Origin: Gammaproteobacteria bacterium
GTDB taxonomy: Bacteria > Pseudomonadota > Gammaproteobacteria > Xanthomonadales > Xanthomonadaceae
Reading direction: 5' to 3'
Length of the DNA stretch: 7,683 nt
NCBI GenBank assembly: GCA_024642445.1
Contig: JAHEBG010000047.1
Span: forward strand, 1 to 7,683
Positions 1 through 7,200 of the stretch are shown here, one piece after another. Position 1 is the stretch's first letter; every line of letters starts with the position of its first letter. A model generated the notes under the pieces. That model had not been told where the DNA came from, searched no databases, and was given only the letters and a program-made list of their open reading frames with translations. The position numbers were made by a program, and so were the translations under genes.

Positions 1-680
1 TGAGCTTGTTTGCTTTTTTCCTGATCCAGCAAAGCATTGATCTGGGCACCACCGGCCCCGATGCCTTTCAGATTACTAACGAGACGGATGCCGATGCAAA
101 GGCCGAGGGCAAGCCAAGCCAGAATTTCATCAGCTTCGGCGATAAACCTTGGAATGCAGAAACCAATCCATTGACGTTTTCATGGCTGCCCGAAGCGGGA
201 AATAGCCTTTTGAATGCACGTATTGGCAAATTCAATACGCTTCTGGTGGAAAAACGCTGGCTGGATCTGGTACACGCCGCGCTAGCCGCAACACCGCAGG
301 CGCTGCTGATATTGGTGCCCATTTTTGCCCTCATGTTGAAGGTTTTGTATTTATACAAACGCCGCCTGTATATGGAGCACCTGATTCTGGCACTGCATAA
401 CCATGCCTTCCTGCTGTTTGCCATCATTTTGTTGGTGCTCAGCACCGGACTGCAGCAATGGCTGGGCACGGGCTCTGTTTTCTCCGAAACAATGGCGCTG
501 TTCTCTGGGGTTTTGACAGCTTGGATTCCCCTTTACTTTCTGTTGAGCTTGAAAAACATCTATCAGCAAGGCTGGTTGGCTACGGTTTTCAAATTTACCG
601 TGGTTGGGATTATTTATCTCGTACTGATGGCGCTAGGCATTGCCTTGGTGTTTTTTTTAAGCGTGCTGTTCATTCTGTAG
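1..680 (+). CDS. DUF3667-like multi-pass membrane protein, 3' part only
   Basis: The reading frame is open to the left edge (codon AGC at 3-5 precedes the TTG at 6), so the true start lies outside the window and TTG at 6 is not a credible start. About 225 codons are visible. The segment with PIFALMLKVLY, then KRRLYMEHLILALHNHAF, matches my memory of the DUF3667 signature: a hydrophobic helix, a basic patch, then an (E/D)HL..ALH.HAF helix. About four membrane segments follow from residue 95 to the end. The soluble part before them (DKPWNAETNPLTFSWLPEAGN) also fits this family. Family members usually have a short Cys zinc ribbon at the N terminus, which would be in the missing part. Function is unknown. 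The stop is TAG at 678-680, followed almost at once by a 7-bp inverted repeat. Confidence 0.7.
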   Translation, partial: SLFAFFLIQQSIDLGTTGPDAFQITNETDADAKAEGKPSQNFISFGDKPWNAETNPLTFSWLPEAGNSLLNARIGKFNTLLVEKRWLDLVHAALAATPQALLILVPIFALMLKVLYLYKRRLYMEHLILALHNHAFLLFAIILLVLSTGLQQWLGTGSVFSETMALFSGVLTAWIPLYFLLSLKNIYQQGWLATVFKFTVVGIIYLVLMALGIALVFFLSVLFIL

Positions 681-682
681 TC

Positions 683-708
683 CGTGAAACATCGCACTGT
701 TTTTCACG
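683..708. repeat. Inverted repeat just after the DUF3667-like gene
   Basis: CGTGAAA (683-689) and TTTCACG (702-708) form a perfect 7-bp stem around a 12-base loop, two bases after the upstream stop codon. There is no T-run after it, so it is not a standard intrinsic terminator. Its arms match the GTGAAAC repeat family and a weak DnaA-box-like sequence (TTTTTCACG, 700-708), so it may belong to the intergenic element rather than the gene. Confidence 0.4.
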
Positions 709-737
709 AGGGAAAGCCCTGAATGCCATCTGAATAA

Positions 738-766
738 GGCTTTCGTCTGTGAAACCTTGTCAACAG
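738..766 (+). repeat. Direct repeat, copy A
   Basis: Starts GGCTTTC, continues after two extra bases with the 14-mer CTGTGAAACCTTGT (747-760), and ends ACAG. Copy B at 1138-1164 has the same order. The shared 14-mer is identical and only two bases differ after it. Its TGTGAAACC part resembles a degenerate minus-strand DnaA box (7 of 9). Confidence 0.75.
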
Positions 767-785
767 CGCGTTTTTTGAGCAGCCC

Positions 786-794
786 TGTGAATAA
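786..794 (-). promoter_or_regulatory. DnaA box (TTATTCACA)
   Basis: The plus strand reads TGTGAATAA, the reverse complement of TTATTCACA, which fits the standard DnaA box TTATNCACA exactly. It lies about 50 bases before the AT-rich stretch 841-880. Confidence 0.6.
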
Positions 795-946
795 AGTGGC
801 TAAAAAACACGCATCGCCCTCCTTATTTGCGTACTTATCTCATTGATAAAATTACTATATTTCAGTTTGGTTAAAAAATAAGCAAGTTGCTCAAGGATGT
901 GTATTGTCGGGCTTGTATCCAGCGAAAATGCGCCCTGTCCACACGC

Positions 947-969
947 TTATCCACAGAGCATGTGGATAA
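947..969. promoter_or_regulatory. Inverted pair of consensus DnaA boxes
   Basis: TTATCCACA at 947-955 and TGTGGATAA at 961-969 are two perfect consensus DnaA boxes facing each other across GAGCA. A third, degenerate box (CTGTCCACA, 935-943, 7 of 9) lies directly upstream in the same orientation as the first, 12 bases away start to start. I noticed no other exact copy of this nonamer in the window. Two perfect 9-mers side by side are unlikely by chance, so DnaA binding here is well supported. What the binding does is not known from the sequence. Confidence 0.75.
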
Positions 970-1057
970 TGTTAAGGCGTCTTCACAATGAAGCACTTAG
1001 CGTAATGCGTTCGCATAAAACTTCAACTATGCCGCGCAAGCGAACAAGATCGACGAC

Positions 1058-1089
1058 ACGGCATGGCACAACTAGTGTTGCCGTTTTTT
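1058..1089 (+). terminator. Possible intrinsic terminator in the intergenic region
   Basis: ACGGCA (1058-1063) pairs with TGCCGT (1079-1084), and an inner CAC/GTG pair can continue the stem. A run of six T (1084-1089) follows directly. The geometry is right for the plus strand, but no gene or clear promoter upstream needs it, so it could end a small RNA or read-through from the left gene, or be chance. Confidence 0.35.
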
Positions 1090-1137
1090 GCCGTGAAACA
1101 AATTAACATCCTAAAAGCAGTAACTCGCGTGCTGACG

Positions 1138-1164
1138 GGCTTTCCTGTGAAACCTTGTGCACAG
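1138..1164 (+). repeat. Direct repeat, copy B
   Basis: GGCTTTC is followed directly by CTGTGAAACCTTGT (1145-1158), then GC and ACAG. It is a near copy of 738-766 lacking two bases. CTGTG (1145-1149) and CACAG (1160-1164) also form a short inverted repeat, and TTGTGCACA at 1155-1163 matches TTWTNCACA at 8 of 9 positions. Confidence 0.75.
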
Positions 1165-1171
1165 GCCATAC

Positions 1172-1184
1172 TAAGTCTTTGATT
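1172..1184 (-). promoter_or_regulatory. IHF-binding-site consensus match
   Basis: The plus strand reads TAAGTCTTTGATT. Its reverse complement, AATCAAAGACTTA, fits the IHF consensus WATCAANNNNTTR at every fixed position. It is placed between the DnaA-box core and the AT-rich stretch 1221-1260. A near match (one fixed base off) overlaps TTGATA at 843-848, beside the other AT-rich stretch. IHF bends DNA at many origins and promoters. Confidence 0.4.
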
Positions 1185-1339
1185 ATTGTTAATTTGAAAT
1201 TGCACGCCTTCACACTCCAATAAAGTTTTGTTAACGTATTGAATAATATAGTTTTTTATGTTCATGAAATTCTGACGCTGATACCCGCTCGCAGCAATCG
1301 CATGCGGTACTCTATGCAGATGCCATTAAATCCACAATC

Positions 1340-1360
1340 TTATCCACCGCTTTATCCTTA
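1340..1360 (+). promoter_or_regulatory. Weak DnaA-box-like sequences before priA
   Basis: TTATCCACC (1340-1348) matches the DnaA box at 8 of 9 positions and TTATCCTTA (1352-1360) at 7 of 9, both on the plus strand. AAATCCACA at 1328-1336 is another 7 of 9 match. They lie 50-80 bases before the priA start and extend the intergenic cluster to its right edge. Confidence 0.4.
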
Positions 1361-1407
1361 CCGGTTTCCGGCCCACATTCCTTTTTGACCCCACCGCCCC
1401 CCCGAAT

Positions 1408-3603
1408 ATGCCCGCGCCCCGCCTCTGCCTGAAAGTTGCCCTACCGCTGCCATTACCAGGCCTCTTTGACTATTGGCCGGACAGCATGGAAAATCCAGAC
1501 ATCGCCTGGATCGGCTGCCGGGTTAGGGTTCCGTTCGGGTCGCGCGAGCTGGTGGGCTGGGTTACTGCCGTAGGCGCTCCGGAATCAGCAGAGGCTAGCA
1601 TTAAAGCTGTCACTCAACGCATCGACAACACCCCTGTGGGTACCGATGAGTGGCTGCAATCCTTACGCTGGACGGCGCAGTATTACCACGCACCTCTGGG
1701 CGAGGTTGTGCACGCCGCCACGCCCAGCGTGCTTCGCGAAGGGTTTGGCCTACCGGAAACCTGCGAATACCAATGGCAGCTCAGCAAGAACGGACACACG
1801 AATTGGCCGTCCTTGCGTAAAGGCAGCACATTGCGCGCATTGGCTGAAGTGCTAGAAAAAGGCCCCTGCGCTGAATCCTGGCTTCAGGCTCATTGGCCCC
1901 GGTGGCAGGCAACGCTCCGAACGCTGGCATCGCGCGACATCGTAGAGCGTGTGGCCGGAGTTGCCTTCTCAAAAACGCCCGATAGTCTAGGGCCGGCATT
2001 GAATACCGAACAACAGGCAGCTTTGTCTGCCATTACCGAACGCACCGGCTTTGCCGTACATTTACTCGAAGGCGTAACCGGCAGCGGAAAAACCGAGGTC
2101 TACATCCATGCCATCGACGCCTGTCTGGCACAACATAAACAAGCCTTGGTATTGGTGCCGGAGATAGGTTTGACGCCCCAGCTGTTATCACGCCTGCAGG
2201 CGCGCTTACCGGTACCGATACATGTGCTGCACTCAAACCTCAACGACACCGAACGCGCACGTGCCTGGGCCGCCATGGCCTCTGGAACAGGCCGTGTCTT
2301 GCTGGGTACACGCTCTGCGGTATTCACCCCTTTGCCTGAAGCCGGCCTGTTGATTGTGGATGAAGAGCACGACGGCAGCTACAAACAACAAGACGGGTTC
2401 CACTACCATGCCCGTGATGTGGCCGTAGTGCGCGCAAAAGCGCTGAATATCCCGATTGTATTGGGCAGCGCCACCCCATCATTGGAAACACTGCATAACG
2501 CGTTGGCGGGCCGCTATTTGCGACACCGCATTTTGCAGCGTGCAGGCACAGCACAGCCACCGACGATTCAGATCAGCGATGTCCGCAAAATCCGACTGCA
2601 CCATGGCATGGGACAATCCCTGCTTGATGGCATTGCCGCCTGCCTGGAGCGTGGCGGACAAGCCTTGGTCTTCAAAAACCGTCGCGGCTATGCCCCTGCG
2701 CTGCTTTGCCATGATTGCGGTTATACCGCGCTTTGTCCGCGTTGCGACAGCGCACTGACCGTGCATTCCGGCCAGAAACGCCTGCATTGCCATCATTGCG
2801 GTCACCAAAAGCCAAAACCTCCGGCTTGCCCGGATTGCGGTTCACTGGCACTGCAGGCTCAGGGGTTTGGTACGGAGCGTCTGGAAGAAGGGCTGACTGC
2901 CGCTTTTCCTGATGTGCCATGTTTGCGTGTGGACGGTGAAACTACCCGCGGGAAAAACGGCCTGGCGAAACAATTGGCGCAATTGGGCAATAATCCCGGC
3001 ATCTTGGTGGGCACGCAGATTCTGGCTAAAGGGCATGACCTGCCCAATCTGCAATTTGTCGGCGTGGTGGGCGTGGACGAGGGCTTATATTCCTCCGATT
3101 TCAGAGCCCATGAAAAACTGGCACAACTGCTGATTCAAGTTTCGGGGCGTGCCGGTCGTAGCGTACAGGCCGGCCATGTGCTGATACAAACCCACCACCC
3201 CGATCATCCGCTGTTGGCACAGCTGCTGAGCGGCGGCTATCCGGCATTTGCTGCGCAGGCATTGCCCGAACGGGCTCAGGCTGAGCTGCCGCCCTACGCG
3301 CATCTGGCATTACTCAAAGCCGAATCCGTGCACAGTGACGGTGTGCGCGCGTTTCTGGAAGAGGCCGCTAAAATTTTGAACCATGCACTGCGCGAACTGG
3401 GCTTAACTGTTCACAATTCCGGTGCCTTGCCGGCTGGCATGCTGCGGCGTGCCGGGCGTTACCGTTGGCATCTGGTGTTGTCATCGGCATCGCGCGCCGA
3501 TTTGCAGCGCCTGCTCAGCACCGCATTGCCTGCGGTATACGCATTGAAATCCTCGCGCAAAGTACGATGGCGTCTAGACATCGATCCGATTGATTTTCTG
3601 TAG
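1408..3603 (+). CDS. priA: Primosomal protein N' (replication restart helicase PriA)
   Basis: The 731-residue product is a superfamily 2 ATP-dependent 3'-5' DNA helicase that binds abandoned replication forks in the cytoplasm and starts reloading of DnaB. The length nearly equals E. coli PriA. The N-terminal fork-binding domain comes first (LCLKVALPLPLPGLFDYW). Walker A is GVTGSGKT at 222-229 with Lys228, and Walker B is DEEH at 318-321. The zinc-binding insertion has all eight cysteines at 434, 437, 443, 446, 461, 464, 474 and 477. Motif V is GTQILAKGHD (535-544) and motif VI is QVSGRAGR (577-584). The protein ends DIDPIDFL, like family members. ATG 1408 is the only possible start: reading back in frame there is no ATG, GTG or TTG before a TAA at 1327-1329. 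No Shine-Dalgarno sequence is seen; a pyrimidine-rich leader with seven C (1397-1403) sits there instead. No intact neighbour suggests an operon. Confidence 0.97.
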   Translation: MPAPRLCLKVALPLPLPGLFDYWPDSMENPDIAWIGCRVRVPFGSRELVGWVTAVGAPESAEASIKAVTQRIDNTPVGTDEWLQSLRWTAQYYHAPLGEVVHAATPSVLREGFGLPETCEYQWQLSKNGHTNWPSLRKGSTLRALAEVLEKGPCAESWLQAHWPRWQATLRTLASRDIVERVAGVAFSKTPDSLGPALNTEQQAALSAITERTGFAVHLLEGVTGSGKTEVYIHAIDACLAQHKQALVLVPEIGLTPQLLSRLQARLPVPIHVLHSNLNDTERARAWAAMASGTGRVLLGTRSAVFTPLPEAGLLIVDEEHDGSYKQQDGFHYHARDVAVVRAKALNIPIVLGSATPSLETLHNALAGRYLRHRILQRAGTAQPPTIQISDVRKIRLHHGMGQSLLDGIAACLERGGQALVFKNRRGYAPALLCHDCGYTALCPRCDSALTVHSGQKRLHCHHCGHQKPKPPACPDCGSLALQAQGFGTERLEEGLTAAFPDVPCLRVDGETTRGKNGLAKQLAQLGNNPGILVGTQILAKGHDLPNLQFVGVVGVDEGLYSSDFRAHEKLAQLLIQVSGRAGRSVQAGHVLIQTHHPDHPLLAQLLSGGYPAFAAQALPERAQAELPPYAHLALLKAESVHSDGVRAFLEEAAKILNHALRELGLTVHNSGALPAGMLRRAGRYRWHLVLSSASRADLQRLLSTALPAVYALKSSRKVRWRLDIDPIDFL

Positions 3604-3624
3604 TCGGTCTACAGCCGTTTTTTT
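3598..3624 (+). terminator. Intrinsic terminator overlapping the priA stop codon
   Basis: CTGTAG (3598-3603) and CTACAG (3609-3614) form a perfect 6-bp stem with the loop TCGGT. CCG and seven T (3618-3624) follow. The left arm contains the last priA codon and its TAG stop. The stem has only moderate GC, so efficiency is uncertain. It would separate priA from the regulator gene 14 bases further on. Confidence 0.55.
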
Positions 3625-3626
3625 GG

Positions 3627-3632
3627 CATAAT
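3627..3632 (+). promoter_or_regulatory. Possible -10 element of the response regulator gene
   Basis: CATAAT matches TATAAT at 5 of 6 bases and ends 5 bases before the ATG at 3638, so a transcript would begin at or next to the start codon. No good -35 hexamer is found 16-18 bases upstream. Confidence 0.3.
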
Positions 3633-3637
3633 GGGGC

Positions 3638-4240
3638 ATGATTCAAATAGCCTTGGTCGACGACCATGCCATTATTCGTGACGGCATCAAACATTTGCTG
3701 TTGGATGAAGCGGATATCGCCATCTGCGCCGAATGCGAGCGCCCGGGTGCATTGGCTGCGCTGTTAAAACAACAAATACCCGATGTATTGATCATTGATC
3801 TGAACATGCCCGAGGGCGGCGGCTTTCCCTTGCTGATGACGCTGCGACCGACCTATCCGAACATGCGCATTATCGTGCTCAGCATGCACGAATCCCACAC
3901 CTTTGTAGCCAAGGCGTTTTCCTTGGGTGCGGATGCCTATATTTCAAAAACCCGTGCCACCGAAGAATTGCTGCCGGCTGTACGCGCGGTGCTACGCGGT
4001 GAGCGTTGTCTGTCAAGCGATCTGCTGCAGGCGGACCGCGCGCAAGATGCGCTGCTCAGTCCGCGTGAAACCGACGTATTGAAGGGGCTGTTGCAGGGCA
4101 AAAACGCCAAACGCATTGCCGCTGAATTGGGCATCACCGATAAAACCCTGTATGCACACAGAACACGTTTAATGAGCAAGCTGCAGGTGAGCACTGTTGC
4201 AGATTTGCCTTTGCGGGCCTTGAGCCTGGGCTTGGTTTGA
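3638..4240 (+). CDS. NarL/FixJ-family two-component response regulator
   Basis: This 200-residue cytoplasmic protein has a receiver domain (about 1-120) and a LuxR-type helix-turn-helix (about 138-198), so it is a phosphorylation-controlled transcription factor. Receiver residues are all present: acidic pair Asp8-Asp9, phospho-acceptor Asp54 in IIDLNMP, Ser82 and Lys104. The DNA-binding part runs from LSPRETDVL through KRIAAELGITDKTLYAHRTRLMSKL. The start MIQIALVDDHAIIRDG is canonical for the family. GGGG sits only one base before the ATG, too close for a normal ribosome site; a -10-like CATAAT nearby suggests a possibly leaderless message. No histidine kinase gene is in the window, so partner and signal are unknown. 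It lies 34 bases after priA behind a terminator-like hairpin, and its stop is one base from the stop of the convergent autotransporter gene. Confidence 0.93.
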   Translation: MIQIALVDDHAIIRDGIKHLLLDEADIAICAECERPGALAALLKQQIPDVLIIDLNMPEGGGFPLLMTLRPTYPNMRIIVLSMHESHTFVAKAFSLGADAYISKTRATEELLPAVRAVLRGERCLSSDLLQADRAQDALLSPRETDVLKGLLQGKNAKRIAAELGITDKTLYAHRTRLMSKLQVSTVADLPLRALSLGLV

Positions 4241-4241
4241 T

Positions 4242-7200
4242 TCAAAACCCGATACGGACACCGGTGCTCAGGGCATGGCTGTCGGTGTTGTCACTGTGTT
4301 GGCCGTTGGCACGCAAATACCAATAGGCATTGCTGCTACGATAACCAGCGCCCAAGGCCCAGTGCATGAATCCATCGGCATACGGCATGCCGTCAACGGT
4401 GAAGTATTGGCCGGGTAGCCCGGTGTAATACGCGCGCATTCCGGTATCCACCGAATTCAGTACCTGACGATAGCCGATCAAGCCACTCCATTGCCAGCCG
4501 GACTTGCTACCGCTGTTGAAACGCAACTCAGGACCCAGCACGTAGCGCGATACGCTGTTGTCGGTAAAGCCAAGCTCCAGACCGCTCACGCCGGATTCCT
4601 GATAGGCATCGATGTCTACCCAATCGGCATTGGCCAGAACCGCCACACTGAAACGGTCATTCAGTGCGCGGCCTATTTCGAAACTGACACCACGTATGCT
4701 GCCTTGGCTGCTGCTCTGTGCAAGCTGGCTGCCTTCGCCGAAATAAATACTCCGGTTGGCATCGCTGTCGAATCGGGCCCAGCTGGCAAATCCTTGGCTG
4801 TACCAAACCTCACCGTCGTGGCGTGCATACACGGCCAAGCCGCGACGGTCACCGCGAACCCGGTCATCGACTGCCTGATACTCAATACGGTCATCGGCGG
4901 CGAACACGGCAGCGCCTAACAGACCATTGCCGATAATACGATCTGCGCCAGCAGCCCAAACGGTACTTTGAATATCCGTAGCCAGAAAACCGTCGGAACG
5001 TTTACGTGAATCAGGGCTGGCAAACATGAACCACAAGCCACCATTATCCCCGGACAGTTGTGTGGTGTCGTGCAGACGCTCATTGAGTAAGGGCTGCAGC
5101 GTATCAGCGGTTTCCAGAGCCACATCTTTCAGTGTGGTTTGCGACTGGCCGGACAATGCCATCAGCGCCCGTTCGGCGGAAACAACATTGGTTTGTTGCA
5201 ACAGTGCGGCCGACTGCCTTAATGCCGTGGAACCTTGACCTGCGTCCAGTGCCTTGAACGCCGTTTCCAAATTGCCGGCACTGTTCCATTGCGTTGCCGA
5301 GTATGCCGACAGCACATCGGTAACCGGTTTACGCGAAACGTCCGCAAAAATCTGTTGGCTTTGGATACTGACGTCGGCATTGAACCAATCCGATGACGAC
5401 ACTGTACCGGCATTGCCATTGATTGCCGCCGCATTCAACACCGAACCCTGCCAGTTTGTGGTGTAGGTTTGGGGCGCAATAATACGCAAATCGGCACCGT
5501 TTAAAGCCAGTGTGCCGGAAATGTCCAGAGAACTGCCGGCAGCAAGATTCAACACGCCGGCATTGGCAAAGACATTGCCGGTTACACTGCCACCAAAGGC
5601 ATCGAATGATCCGCCGTTAAGCCAGACATCGCTGCCCAGGCTGCCAAACAACTGCAATTGCCCTTGCTGTATATCCGTTCCGGAAAGATAGCTGTTGTCG
5701 CCGGTTAATCGCAAGGTGCCATCACCGGTTTTAATGATGCCGCCGTCACCGCCAATATCGTTACCGAAAGTCCATGTGATATTGGTGGGTACCTTTGCCG
5801 AAAATGAGGTTTGCATCAGCGCGGGGCCAAGTACGGCTTTCTGGGCGTTGACATAGCCCCATCCGTAAATGGGGTCTACACCCAGTGCGCCGATATCGGT
5901 AGCCGTAGTCAGCAAGGTTTGACGAACCTGATTGCCGTTGAAGCCGGGAAAAGCCTGATAGACCAAAGCGGCAATACCGCTGACAATCGGTGCAGCCGCC
6001 GAAGTGCCGGCAAACCATTCATACGAATCCACAGTGAGCGGATCGGCCTGGGTAACCGTAGGCAATAACAAATTCACGGTGCCGGGCGCAGCCAAGCAAA
6101 AATTCATGGCTATGGCGCCGCAAGGGTTTGAATAGACCGCCTTAGTTCCGTTTAATGGGCTCATCGCCACCACGGCCACAATATTGTTCAAATCGGGGTA
6201 AAACGCCGGTGCTGCAGCAAGAATGCCCGCGCTGTCGTAACCGGCCTGCTCACCGTCATTGCCGGCGGATATGGCCAGGAACGCGCCTGAATCCCGAATG
6301 GCACGCATTTCATCCACCCATGGTGCTACGTAACGCGATACATCACTGCTGCTGGCACTGTTGGCATCGGGGGCGCTATCCGCCGGGTCGACTTCGTCAT
6401 AGCCGTAGCCGAAGGAAAAATTGAAGACTTTTGCACCCCAATTAATGATCGAATAAATATTTGAATCCCAATCAGCCAAGGCAAGCGTGGCATTCGGTGC
6501 AACGCCGCCGGGATATTCGCCCCATGCCGCTCCTGCAGCAATGGCTGCAACGCTGGTGCCGTGGCTGGTGTTATCTGTTGAGTCGTCGGTTAAGTCGCCA
6601 AAGGTTGCAGATACGCGACCTGCAAGTGCTGCATTATTGACGTTGAAGCCGTTGTCGTAGATGGCGATTTTTACCCCGGTGCCGATGAAGCCGGCCGCAT
6701 TCGCTTGGGTAACACCGGTTTTTTCCCGAAAGTAGGTGCTGTAATTGATAGGCGCTTCCAAATTACACACCTTGGGTTGGGTCAGCACCGGAGCAGAGCT
6801 AGCAATGGTAGCGACCGGATCATCGGTACTGCTGGGATTGGCGCAGGCGTAGGTTGTGGTGGTGGTGATATTCGACAGGCCATTTTGAATAATGCGCTGT
6901 CCTGCAGGGCAGGTGCTGTCGGTTACTGTACTGACTTGGCTCGAATCCACGAAACTGCCGGTACCCAGTTTCTGGGCGCAGGTGAGTGCGGCAACCGGTG
7001 TACAAATTTTGCTTTGGGTAACTATCGGTGCCGACGTGGTGCTGGATGCCACCGGATTGCTTTGACTGCTGGGTGTTGGGCAAGAATAGCTGGTGGTGGT
7101 AGTGGTATAGGAGATACCGGACTGCGTCAACGATTGCCCGGATGGGCAGGTGCTATCGGTAACACTGGGGTTATTGACCGTGGTGGTAACGAAACCGCCG

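Larger units (their letters stand above)
681..1407. other. Intergenic region with DnaA-box cluster, candidate oriC
   Basis: This gap of about 727 bases has no ORF with a convincing start, ribosome site or recognisable protein. It holds two exact DnaA boxes (TTATCCACA at 947-955 and its reverse complement at 961-969), one classical variant (TTATTCACA on the minus strand at 786-794), and weaker matches at 700-708, 935-943, 1155-1163 and 1340-1348. Two AT-rich stretches flank the core: 841-880 and 1221-1260, each with 7 G/C in 40 bases. An exact IHF consensus match lies at 1172-1184. Four copies of GTGAAAC occur on the plus strand. Clustered DnaA boxes, AT-rich unwinding-type DNA and an IHF site are the usual parts of a bacterial oriC. 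dnaA, dnaN, gidA and rpmH are not in view, so the origin call is inference. The alternative is a DnaA-titrating or DnaA-regulated region. Confidence 0.5.

Noticed and set aside
68..469. Minus-strand ORF of 133 codons opposite the DUF3667-like gene
   Set aside because: The plus-strand frame has clear family signatures and membrane helices, and the antisense product matches nothing I know.
725..734. GCCATCTGAA, one base from the Neisseria DNA uptake core GCCGTCTGAA
   Set aside because: It is a single inexact copy. Neisseriaceae windows of this size normally hold several exact copies, and I noticed no others, so it is likely chance and not evidence for Neisseria.
897..1106. Plus-strand ORF of 69 codons across the DnaA boxes
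   Set aside because: The sequence shows no protein-like pattern, has no convincing start signal, and reads through the palindromic boxes and the terminator-like hairpin.
1023..1265. Minus-strand ORF of 80 codons in the intergenic region
   Set aside because: It has no ribosome site, no recognisable motif and an irregular composition, and it overlaps the repeats and the IHF-like site. It looks like a chance open frame.
2355..2363. TGTGGATGA, 8 of 9 to a DnaA box
   Set aside because: It lies inside the conserved priA Walker B codons (DEEH) and is explained by coding constraint.
4234..4249. GGTTT/AAACC inverted repeat over the two convergent stop codons as a bidirectional terminator
   Set aside because: It has only five base pairs and no T-run on either side, so it is too weak to call.
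6848..6871. Short GTG/GGT triplet runs in the Cys-repeat region as a microsatellite
   Set aside because: They simply encode the TTTTT strand. Each run is only a few units long, and loss or gain of units would stay in frame.
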